NCBI GenBank assembly: GCA_943331145.2
Contig: CALQKL020000061.1
Span: forward strand, 1 to 10,132
Length of the DNA: 10,132 nt
Direction of reading: 5' to 3'
From: Chitinophaga pinensis
Lineage (GTDB): Bacteria > Bacteroidota > Bacteroidia > Chitinophagales > Chitinophagaceae
The position numbers were made by a program, and so were the translations under genes. The notes beneath the pieces were generated by a model. It was not told the DNA's origin, did not search any database, and saw only the letters and a list, made by a program, of their open reading frames with translations. This document shows, in pieces, positions 1 to 6,038 of the stretch (its first letter is position 1; the number at the start of each line of letters is the position of its first letter).

Positions 1-323
1 ATGGAAGGTGCAATTTGATGATCTACTCCCCCATTTCTTTTCAAATAAATTAAACCCTCTGGAGAAATATAATTTACAAACCAGCTGATTTCATCGGCAT
101 GTGCTTCAATTACAACTTTAAATGGCGCGGTTGGATTTATTACGCCATAAGCTGTGCCATAAGGATCTGTATGCATTTCATCTACAAAAGGCGTTACATA
201 TTTCATCCATACTTTTTGTCCACCACTTTCAAACCCAGTTGGTGAAGGTGTGTTGATATAATGTTTTAAAAAATCGTACGAAGCATCTTCAAGTAAGGAT
301 GCTTTCTTTTTTGCTTTTGCCAT
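1..323 (-). CDS. M42-type metallopeptidase (partial, N-terminal part)
   Basis: The first 107 residues are visible and the gene continues past the left edge. The start MAKAKKKAS is followed by a segment typical of M42 aminopeptidases (glutamyl aminopeptidase/endoglucanase-like): a TPSPTGFE motif at residues 25-32, DPYGTAYGVI at 53-62, and VVIEAHADEISWFV at 70-83. His75 and Asp77 match the first His-x-Asp metal-ligand pair of this dinuclear zinc/cobalt family. Such enzymes are usually cytosolic oligomers that trim peptides from the N terminus. No signal peptide is seen. The ATG lies 28 bp after the stop of the UbiA-like gene on the same strand, so co-transcription is likely. The remaining metal ligands and catalytic Glu lie outside the window, so activity cannot be judged. 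Confidence 0.85.
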   Translation of the reverse strand, partial: MAKAKKKASLLEDASYDFLKHYINTPSPTGFESGGQKVWMKYVTPFVDEMHTDPYGTAYGVINPTAPFKVVIEAHADEISWFVNYISPEGLIYLKRNGGVDHQIAPS

Positions 324-351
324 AATTTTAATTTTATATTTTACAAATTAA

Positions 352-1179
352 CTACAATGTTGCTATTATTGATGCTATTGCCGAAAATAACATTAATCCA
401 TCAACCAAAAAATAATAGAAATAATAATTTCTTTTTTTTAACGAAATGATGAAAAATAAAAAAGCAAGAACTGTTGACATCATTAAAATAAATTGTTGAA
501 TCTCTCCCACTATTTTCAAATTCCAATAACACAATATCGAATTCAATAAAAGCAAGATCAACATTAAGCCAATCAATTGAGATTTATTGAACAATGTTGC
601 TACACTTGACCAATTATTTTTTTTGTCTTTTTGCACATCTCTAAAATCAAAAACAATTCCCAACATCAGCATAAAAAAAAACCTCAAAAAAAACACATTT
701 ATTGCTAAATCAGAAACTCCGTTTTGCGATGCTAATAAGGGTAAAATCACAGTGATATATGCCCATGTAAAAGAAAGTAAAATTGTTTTTAAAAAACCTG
801 ATTTTTTTACGATAAAAAACTTACCCTTATTGATCATTAATCCAAGATAAATAATTGAGACAAACCCAGGAATCAAAACAATACGAATCAATTGAGGCAA
901 TTGAAAAAACGAATCAAAAACATAAATTATTGAAACTAAAATCAAAAAAAAGTTAGTCGCATATTTAGGGAGGACAATTGGATTATTAGAAACGATATCG
1001 ACTTGCCATTTGATTAAAATGGCATAAAAATTATAAAAAAATAACGTAAGAAAAAACACCAAAGCAACAATTGACAATTGCACTTGCACTTGGGTTAATA
1101 TGAAAGTTTGCACACTTAAAAAAGCAGCACAAAAAGACACAAAAATAGAACGAGAAAATATAAAATTTAAAGCCCGCAT
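352..1179 (-). CDS. UbiA-family-like integral membrane protein with degenerate first Asp motif
   Basis: A 275-residue, very hydrophobic protein with about eight or nine membrane segments. The second aspartate-rich motif of UbiA prenyltransferases is recognisable at residues 178-185 (DFRDVQKD, Asp178/Asp181/Asp185), followed by KNNWSSVATL, which fits the family's loop after this motif. The first motif (NxxxDxxxD in active enzymes) would fall near FYNFYAILI at 48-56; only the Asn remains and no aspartate is present. UbiA enzymes join prenyl diphosphates to aromatic or lipid acceptors in the membrane. With one Mg-diphosphate site missing, this copy may have another role or be inactive in that reaction. 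Its ATG overlaps the stop of the upstream lipoprotein gene by one base (TAATG), implying translational coupling. The family call is good; the function is unknown. Confidence 0.7.
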   Translation of the reverse strand: MRALNFIFSRSIFVSFCAAFLSVQTFILTQVQVQLSIVALVFFLTLFFYNFYAILIKWQVDIVSNNPIVLPKYATNFFLILVSIIYVFDSFFQLPQLIRIVLIPGFVSIIYLGLMINKGKFFIVKKSGFLKTILLSFTWAYITVILPLLASQNGVSDLAINVFFLRFFFMLMLGIVFDFRDVQKDKKNNWSSVATLFNKSQLIGLMLILLLLNSILCYWNLKIVGEIQQFILMMSTVLAFLFFIISLKKRNYYFYYFLVDGLMLFSAIASIIATL

Positions 1180-1637
1180 TAAGGTGTTATGTAGTAAAAA
1201 GGAGATGTGGTTTTTATTACATTGCTTTTATTTCCGGCAAAATCTTTCACATACAATTCAAAATGTAACGAATCAGTAAATGGTCTTGGAATATGTGGCG
1301 GAGGAAGTACGCTTGCGATATCTACACTAACTTCTACACTCAAATTGGATTTGTTTGAAATGGGCAAATCAGGGAAAGCCAAAGAATCGGGAGGATTAAG
1401 CGTATCGTTTTCTAAACGGATGTACACAAATGAAATGGATGTATCCTGAAAACCAAAATCGCCTTCTGCATCAGTAAGTTTGAAACTAAGTTGTGGTCCT
1501 GTTAAACTTGGATCATCGCTATACCAAGTAGATGGTGTAATCGATAAAAAATCAATATGAGGAACTGTAGTGAAATCTTCTTTTTTGCAAGAGAGAAATA
1601 AAAAACAAATAAAAATAAAAAATATCGTTTTTTGCAT
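1179..1637 (-). CDS. Putative surface lipoprotein
   Basis: A 152-residue protein with a signal peptide of lipoprotein type: MQKTIFFIFICFLFLSC with the likely lipidated Cys at residue 17. The next residues are KKED, resembling the lysine/acid-rich export signal that sends Bacteroidota lipoproteins to the outer face of the outer membrane. The mature part is beta-rich. It carries FKLTDAEGDFGF (about residues 52-63), a DxEGDxG-like segment often seen in short Bacteroidota lipoproteins with Ig-like folds, and ends in LHFELYVKDFAGNKSN, which looks like the final strands of such a fold. No catalytic motif is seen. It is the first gene of the leftward set and overlaps the UbiA-like gene by one base, so the two are probably made together. 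Its ligand or function is not apparent. Confidence 0.75.
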   Translation of the reverse strand: MQKTIFFIFICFLFLSCKKEDFTTVPHIDFLSITPSTWYSDDPSLTGPQLSFKLTDAEGDFGFQDTSISFVYIRLENDTLNPPDSLAFPDLPISNKSNLSVEVSVDIASVLPPPHIPRPFTDSLHFELYVKDFAGNKSNVIKTTSPFYYITP

Positions 1638-1654
1638 AGTTATAAATTATTTGA

Positions 1655-1684
1655 TAAAATTACTTAACCCAATTCGAATAACAA
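1655..1684 (-). promoter_or_regulatory. Candidate Bacteroidota-type promoter for the leftward lipoprotein/UbiA/M42 set
   Basis: Read on the minus strand, TTG (1684-1682) is followed after 19 bases by TAATTTTA (1662-1655). This is one base off the Bacteroidota -7 consensus TAnnTTTG with correct spacing from the -33 TTG. The expected transcript start would lie about 10 bases before the lipoprotein ATG. The region is very AT-rich, so a chance match is possible. Confidence 0.35.
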
Positions 1685-1690
1685 TTTAAA

Positions 1691-1723
1691 ATTAACCCAG
1701 ATTTTGTCAAAATCCAGGTTAAT
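1691..1723 (-). repeat. Strong hairpin in the divergent gap
   Basis: Two 15-base arms (1691-1705 and 1709-1723) flank a 3-base loop. As plus-strand RNA there are two internal mismatches (C1698/A1716 and A1699/C1715). On the minus strand the same positions are G-U wobbles, so all 15 positions pair. It lies directly upstream of the candidate leftward promoter and 20 bases before the LuxE-like start. It could be an operator palindrome, a leader structure, or a terminator for an unseen transcript. Confidence 0.6.
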
Positions 1724-1742
1724 ACATGAAATTTGCAATTAG

Positions 1743-2759
1743 ATGATGAATATCAATACATACGATAATTTAAGAAACAATATCTTTACTGTAAACGAAG
1801 ATAATTTTGAAGCAGTTGCAATTGATGTATTTAATTATCAATACACGAATAATGACATTTACCGTAAATATTGTGATTTAACCATAAGAGATATAAGCAC
1901 GATTAAAAGTCTGCATGAAATTCCATTTTTACCCATTCAATTTTTCAAAACCCAAGAAATTACAACAGGAAATTTTGAAGCAGAAGCTGTATTTGAAAGC
2001 AGTGGCACAACGGGAAGCATCAACAGTAAACATTATGTAAAGGACTTGAATTGGTACACAAAATCATTTCTTGAGGGCTTTGATTTATTTTACGGAAACA
2101 TAGAAGAATACTGCATTTTGGGCCTATTGCCTTCTTATTTAGAACGCAAAAACGCCTCATTGGTTTATATGGTAGATGCGTTAATCAAAAAGAGTAAAAA
2201 CGAACTGAGTGGTTTTCATCTTTACGACCATAAAAAGTTGCACGATATCATAAAAAGCAATGAAGAAAATAAGCAAAAGACATTATTGATTGGGGTAAGT
2301 TATGCGCTGTTGGATTTTGCCGAAAACTTTCCAATAAAATTAAACAACACCATTGTGATGGAAACCGGAGGCATGAAGGGGAAACGGGAAGAGTTGACAA
2401 AACAAGCTTTACATCAAGTATTAATAAATCAATTTGAGGTCACAAAAATACACTCCGAATATGGCATGACTGAAATGCTATCTCAAGCTTATTCTTTTGA
2501 GAACGGTATTTTCAGCACTCCCCCATGGATGAAAATTTTATTACGCTCAGAAGACAACCCGCTTCAAACTTTGCCAAATACTTTAAAAGAACATGAAACC
2601 CAACGAGGTGTTGTTAATGTAATCGATTTAGCAAACATAGACAGTTGCAGTTTTATTGCTACAGAAGACACTGGCATTAATTATGCTGATGGTGGATTTG
2701 AAATTACAGGGAGATTAAATAATAGCGATATTAGGGGATGTGGATTAATGATTGTTTAA
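1743..2759 (+). CDS. LuxE/PaaK-type acyl-activating enzyme (acyl-protein synthetase-like)
   Basis: A 338-residue soluble protein resembling LuxE acyl-protein synthetase, a member of the adenylate-forming superfamily. Visible signatures are IPFLPIQFFKTQEI (60-73), the Ser/Thr/Gly-rich nucleotide-binding loop ESSGTTG (85-91), VMETGGMKGKREE near 205-217, EYGMTEMLSQAY (239-250) and a terminal GRxxxSDxRGC motif in the last 16 residues. LuxE activates a fatty acid with ATP and passes it to a reductase, but no luxC, luxD or luciferase genes are nearby, so the acyl substrate here is unknown. There are two adjacent ATG codons, at 1743 and 1746; either could start, and no Shine-Dalgarno sequence decides it. 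The gene is transcribed away from the lipoprotein set, and its last 29 bases overlap a convergent gene. Confidence 0.8.
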   Translation: MMNINTYDNLRNNIFTVNEDNFEAVAIDVFNYQYTNNDIYRKYCDLTIRDISTIKSLHEIPFLPIQFFKTQEITTGNFEAEAVFESSGTTGSINSKHYVKDLNWYTKSFLEGFDLFYGNIEEYCILGLLPSYLERKNASLVYMVDALIKKSKNELSGFHLYDHKKLHDIIKSNEENKQKTLLIGVSYALLDFAENFPIKLNNTIVMETGGMKGKREELTKQALHQVLINQFEVTKIHSEYGMTEMLSQAYSFENGIFSTPPWMKILLRSEDNPLQTLPNTLKEHETQRGVVNVIDLANIDSCSFIATEDTGINYADGGFEITGRLNNSDIRGCGLMIV

Positions 2760-3147
2760 AATTCATATAAACAATCCTATTTTTTTTATCAGAAAAAATC
2801 CAATTATTTTTACCCAATTTCAATATTGCTTTTGGATGTACGAATGTTGAATCATTTCTTTTCGTCATTAAAAAATAACCCTCTTTAGAGAAAACTTCCG
2901 CTTTTTCCCAGTCATTAGAAACATTGACTGATGCTATAAATGTTTTATCAGCGTTGTACAACTGGTTTTTTAATTCAAAGGACCGTAAACAAGTTTTATT
3001 GATTTCGCTCCAAATATAACCTGCAGAATGTATGCAGCCATGCTTATCTCTGTCTGAACCTACTTTTGTAACCATTGTTTTTGATGTTGTTTTACAACCT
3101 AAAAATGCGATTGATATAAAAAAAATTTTTTTATTAAATGTGTTCAT
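2731..3147 (-). CDS. Small putative lipoprotein with a paired-cysteine GYxW motif
   Basis: I chose the ATG at 3147, giving 138 residues, because it places a clean signal peptide at the N terminus: MNTFNKKIFFISIAFLGC with the lipidated Cys at 18. An in-frame ATG at 3180 would add 11 residues before the positive region and fits less well. After the lipobox, residues 36-55 form HGC-x4-GYIWSEINKTCLR, with Cys38 and Cys53 able to form a disulfide in the periplasm. I have seen this GYxWxxxxxxCxR pattern in other small secreted bacterial proteins but cannot tie it to a function. The C-terminal half is beta-rich (KAILKLGKNNWIFSDKKN). The stop lies inside the LuxE-like coding sequence. The protein is unassigned beyond its envelope location. 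Confidence 0.65.
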   Translation of the reverse strand: MNTFNKKIFFISIAFLGCKTTSKTMVTKVGSDRDKHGCIHSAGYIWSEINKTCLRSFELKNQLYNADKTFIASVNVSNDWEKAEVFSKEGYFLMTKRNDSTFVHPKAILKLGKNNWIFSDKKNRIVYMNFKQSLIHIP

Positions 3148-3261
3148 GTAAATAAATCTTGACAAATTGCTGATATTCAATCAATTAGATAAATAAAAGT
3201 TACCAATATTATCCAATTAAATTTAAAGTATAAAATGTTTAAAAAAAAAAGGGAAAAAACA

Positions 3262-3292
3262 TTGCAATTTAGTTTTTGTGTTTATATCTTCG
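3262..3292 (+). promoter_or_regulatory. Candidate promoter for the T9SS-secreted protein
   Basis: TTG at 3262-3264 is followed after 20 bases by TATCTTCG at 3285-3292, a close match to the Bacteroidota pair TTG / TAnnTTTG at normal spacing. Transcription from here would leave an untranslated leader of roughly 120 bases before the ATG at 3421. The 3181-3420 gap otherwise holds an A-run (3241-3250) and nothing I can name. Confidence 0.45.
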
Positions 3293-3420
3293 AGCATTGA
3301 ATTTCAAATAAGAATTTCAGTGGTAAATCAATAATCCTTCCAAAGCCGCCCTTCCACAATCAATTTCTTTTTGTAAAACACAAAGATTTTAAATTATTTA
3401 TTTACCATTAATATTGTAAC

Positions 3421-4860
3421 ATGTACTCAAAAATTTCGTTTTTTTTATCTTTAACTTTTTTATTTTTAGCAACGAGCCTTTTCGCTCAAAATTCATCCAG
3501 CTGTTTTTTTGAGAACTTTGACAATCCTCAATCAGGTTGGGCACTTTCAAATGGCGCTCAAATCAGAAGTTATAACAACCCATCAGAAAACTGTGGAAAT
3601 GACAAAGGCATTGTTACCCCAAGTGGGAATAGTGAAATAACAATTAAGTCTCCAACACGTACTTCTAATGGAAATAGTATTTTAAAAATTTCATTTGATA
3701 TTTTCAAGTTAAGTTCTAATTTGAATTGTAACTCATGGTCTGATTTTAATTGTCCAACCAATTTGGAAATTTCAATGATTAACAATAACAATACAATCAT
3801 AGGAAACGTTACTAATTTAATTATTCCTCAATTAGGCCCAAATTTCAATCCACAAATAAGGGTTAATATCAATACGAATGGTTCATTGCCAAACGGAACG
3901 AGCTACCGTTTGATGATTAAATTGAGCCCAAACAATCCAGGAAATTCTTGTGCACAAACAAACGGGAAATATATTTTAGATAATATTGAATTGTGTCAAT
4001 GCGCCTCAACTACTTTAATTGATGCAATTGATGATAATTTTTGTTATTTAGCGGATGGATATGATGTTTTTACGGGAAATGTAAGTTTGAATGACATTTC
4101 TTACAGCGGTGCAGAAATCGAATACTCACTTGCAAATGGTCCATTTGGATTAAACAGCTCTACCGTTGGAGGAGCAACGCTTACTTTTAATGAAAATGGA
4201 ACTTTTACATTAACTCGTACAGATCCAACAATAAGTGTTTTTGATTTTACATATTTAATGACAGATGAAGAAACAGGATTAACAGATTTAGCTTCTGTGC
4301 GTGTATGCTTTACTGATGGAGGCCCACTTCCTGTAACATTAATGAATTTTAGTTGTACTAGAAACAATAAAACTGCTGAGTTGGTTTGGAATACTTCAAT
4401 GGAATCAAACGTAAATCGATTTGAAATACAAAGAAAAATTGCTGGGAAATTCCAAACAGTAGGATCAGTTGTAGCAAAAAATTCTCCAATAGGAAGTAAT
4501 TATGCTTTCAATGAATACAATACTGCAACTGAAGTATCTGAATATAGATTGAAAATTGTAGATAACGATAACAGCTTCAAATATAGCGCTATTAAAACGC
4601 TAAAAGGAATTAAAGGAGCTGATGAAATGGAAGTTTATCCAATGCCTAGCAAAGGAAATGTAACCGTTAGAATGAACGAAATCAATAATCATGCTTCAGT
4701 TGAAATAATAAACTTTTCTGGAAGTGTGATTAAGAAACTTAGCAATAATTCTTCTAACATTTTCGAATTCAGCGATTTGCAAAATGGATTTTACATCATT
4801 AAATACACAAACAATTTAACCGGGAAAGTTATTACGAAGAAGTTGATGGTTACAAAGTAG
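3421..4860 (+). CDS. Secreted multidomain protein with T9SS C-terminal sorting domain
   Basis: A 479-residue protein with a Sec signal peptide (cleavage probably after LFA, near residue 22). Residues about 25-195 form a Cys-containing, beta-rich module that opens with CFFENFDN and closes with YILDNIELCQC, resembling a jelly-roll adhesion or carbohydrate-binding domain. Residues about 198-299 look like a bacterial Ig/cadherin-like domain (YDVFTGNVSLND... FTYLMTDEETGLTD). A linker, LPVTLMNFSC (303 onward), leads into a fibronectin-III-like stretch. The last about 80 residues (from 399) are a type A T9SS sorting domain: EVYPMPSKGNVTV, SVEIINFSGSVIKKL and a final KKLMVTK. Such proteins cross the outer membrane by the type IX system and are often anchored on the surface. 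No catalytic motif is seen; an adhesin or matrix role is inference. Confidence 0.85.
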   Translation: MYSKISFFLSLTFLFLATSLFAQNSSSCFFENFDNPQSGWALSNGAQIRSYNNPSENCGNDKGIVTPSGNSEITIKSPTRTSNGNSILKISFDIFKLSSNLNCNSWSDFNCPTNLEISMINNNNTIIGNVTNLIIPQLGPNFNPQIRVNINTNGSLPNGTSYRLMIKLSPNNPGNSCAQTNGKYILDNIELCQCASTTLIDAIDDNFCYLADGYDVFTGNVSLNDISYSGAEIEYSLANGPFGLNSSTVGGATLTFNENGTFTLTRTDPTISVFDFTYLMTDEETGLTDLASVRVCFTDGGPLPVTLMNFSCTRNNKTAELVWNTSMESNVNRFEIQRKIAGKFQTVGSVVAKNSPIGSNYAFNEYNTATEVSEYRLKIVDNDNSFKYSAIKTLKGIKGADEMEVYPMPSKGNVTVRMNEINNHASVEIINFSGSVIKKLSNNSSNIFEFSDLQNGFYIIKYTNNLTGKVITKKLMVTK

Positions 4861-4866
4861 GAAGGA

Positions 4867-4896
4867 GGTTTAACGGTTTAACGGTTCAAAAGGTTG
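4867..4896 (+). repeat. GGTTTAAC-type short repeat after the T9SS gene
   Basis: Directly after the stop, GGTTTAAC occurs twice in tandem and is followed by GGTT and AAGGTTG. A related run (AGTTTAAC, AGTTTAAT, GGTTTAAT) follows the mrp stop at 7111-7139. At both sites the element faces a CAACCTTAAACC sequence further on, so the pair can form a weak to moderate stem at the end of convergent genes. Confidence 0.55.
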
Positions 4897-4945
4897 GAAG
4901 TACATTCCATAAATTAACACAATACAAACATTATGTATTTCTCAT

Positions 4946-4969
4946 AGCCCACGGTTTCAACCGTGGGCT
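4946..4969. repeat. REP-like palindrome, copy 1
   Basis: A perfect 24-base hairpin: arms of 11 bases (AGCCCACGGTT and AACCGTGGGCT) around a TC centre. It is followed by TTTTG and may act as a terminator for the T9SS gene. The same core recurs at 8800-8819 with centre GA, so the two copies lie in opposite orientation. A short TGGAA/TTCCA hairpin at 4895-4909 lies 36 bases to the left. Palindromes of this type are commonly spread between genes and moved by RAYT transposases; no transposase is in the window. Confidence 0.8.
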
Positions 4970-4994
4970 TTTGATTTGCAAATATCGATCAACC

Positions 4995-5120
4995 TTAAAC
5001 CAGCAGAGCGCATTAAACCAGAGAATCGAATTAAACCCGCGAAGCGAATTAAACCCGCGAAGCGTCTTAAACCCGCGAAGCGATTTAAACCAGCGTAGCG
5101 TTTTAAACCTGCAGAGCGCT
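4995..5120. repeat. Seven-unit 18-bp tandem repeat with embedded mini-hairpin
   Basis: Seven contiguous 18-base units begin at 4995, 5013, 5031, 5049, 5067, 5085 and 5103. The consensus is TTAAACCCGCGAAGCGNN; units 3-5 are nearly identical and the outer ones have drifted. The CGCGAAGCG core can fold on itself (GC stem, GAA loop). The last unit runs into the stop codon (5119-5121) of the minus-strand gene. The forward reading frame through it gives a six-residue LNPRSx periodicity, but this opens only from TTG and has no sign of being a real gene. One further unit lies at 7181-7198. Confidence 0.9.
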
Positions 5121-5757
5121 ACTTCTTCTTATAATCTCCACGCTTCCAGGCTTTGATAAATTCAGACCAAGCAAATGGATTGAAAATATTCATCGGCGCA
5201 ATTTGTCCGGAGTAATACAATTTCTTTGATTGTTGTCGTAAATATTGAGAGGATGCTTCTCTCCCATCGACAGGCAATGAAGACATGAGTAACCTTCGTG
5301 TAGCCATATTGTTATTAGCACGTGCTATCTCAATTTGATCATCCGGAACTTTAGTATTTATAAAATCGCGTTCAAACTGTTCTTTAGAAATACGTTGCTT
5401 GATGATTGTTGCTGGTAGAAAAACCGTATCTGTAACCATTAATTGTATCAAACTAAATTCATTGCCTTTTAAATCTGTTGGCACTTTAATTAATTTTGGC
5501 TTAAACCCTATTGATGTAAATTCTACCTGATCGCCTTTTAATACAACGATACTAAATACGCCTTCTTCATTAGAAATCGTTCCCCTATTTTGCCCCTTCA
5601 CCATGATACTTACAGATTGTAAAGCTTTTAAACTATCAGCAGTCATTACCACCCCATATAGCTGCACAACTGAATCTTTGAACTGTTCAAATTGTGCAAA
5701 CGCAACAGTTGGAGCTAGAAACAATAAAATGAAAACGTATTTTAATAAATTTTTCAT
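5119..5757 (-). CDS. Secreted carboxypeptidase-like regulatory domain protein
   Basis: A 212-residue protein with a Sec signal peptide (MKNLLKYVFILLFLAPTVAF, cleavage near residue 21). Residues about 31-105 form a carboxypeptidase D regulatory-like beta-sandwich: LYGVVMTADSLKALQSVSI, then GTISNEEGVFSI and VEFTSIGFKPKLI. This fold is also the N-terminal module of SusC-type receptors, but no plug or barrel follows. The rest is charged and partly helical, ending in NPFAWSEFIKAWKRGDYKKK. Stand-alone proteins of this build are common periplasmic or outer-membrane-associated proteins in Bacteroidota, with no firm function. The gene diverges from mrp across a 281-base gap. A perfect -7 box, TATTTTTG (minus strand, 5787-5780), lies 23 bases upstream of the ATG, but I see no matching -33 element. 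Its 3' end touches the tandem repeat. Confidence 0.75.
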   Translation of the reverse strand: MKNLLKYVFILLFLAPTVAFAQFEQFKDSVVQLYGVVMTADSLKALQSVSIMVKGQNRGTISNEEGVFSIVVLKGDQVEFTSIGFKPKLIKVPTDLKGNEFSLIQLMVTDTVFLPATIIKQRISKEQFERDFINTKVPDDQIEIARANNNMATRRLLMSSLPVDGREASSQYLRQQSKKLYYSGQIAPMNIFNPFAWSEFIKAWKRGDYKKK

Positions 5758-6038
5758 GAGCTATTATTAAGTCAAAATTCAAAAATAAAAATTCAAAATT
5801 GATGATTTTTAATTTTTAAGTTTCACTCGAATTGATGAGGAAGTTTTTTTCACTTTTTACTTTTCACTTTTCACTTTTTACTTTTATTACCATTCCCTAC
5901 TAGATAAATCTCATCCATTTGAACGAAATTAACGCATCTAAAAAAATAAACCATAGCTATTTTTTCAATTGGCAACAAAGTAAGGGGTTCAATGTTTAAT
6001 TTTGCGAAACTGTTTAAACAATTAACAAATTTTCAACG
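5758..6038. other. Divergent intergenic region with AT-rich simple repeats
   Basis: This 281-base gap has no gene. AAAATTCAAAA occurs at 5774-5784 and again at 5788-5798. From 5844 to 5886 there is a pyrimidine-rich run of TTTTCAC/TTTTTAC repeats of about seven to nine bases. The right part carries the mrp promoter candidate. The simple repeats could vary in length by slippage, but they sit more than 80 bases from either start codon. Confidence 0.6.
5969..6004 (+). promoter_or_regulatory. Candidate mrp promoter
   Basis: TAATTTTG at 5997-6004 is an exact match to the Bacteroidota -7 consensus TAnnTTTG and sits 34 bases before the mrp ATG. The nearest TTG (5969-5971) is 25 bases upstream, a little longer than the usual 19-21, so the -33 element is uncertain. 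Confidence 0.45.

Noticed and set aside
587..850. Forward small ORF opposite the UbiA-like gene
   Set aside because: It is antisense to a clear membrane-protein gene and shows no domain or expression signals. The same applies to the open frames at 1207-1449, 3570-3800, 4101-4367, 6014-6289, 7876-8145, 9206-9424 and 9854-10126.
3181..3420. tRNA or small RNA gene in the gap
   Set aside because: No cloverleaf, T-loop motif or stable conserved fold could be found by eye.
4995..5120. CRISPR array
   Set aside because: Units are 18 bp and contiguous with no unique spacers, and no cas genes are present.
4971..5156. Forward frame encoding a six-residue LNPRSx repeat protein
   Set aside because: It opens from TTG, has no upstream expression signals, and its periodicity follows directly from the 18-bp DNA repeat; it also runs into the minus-strand gene.
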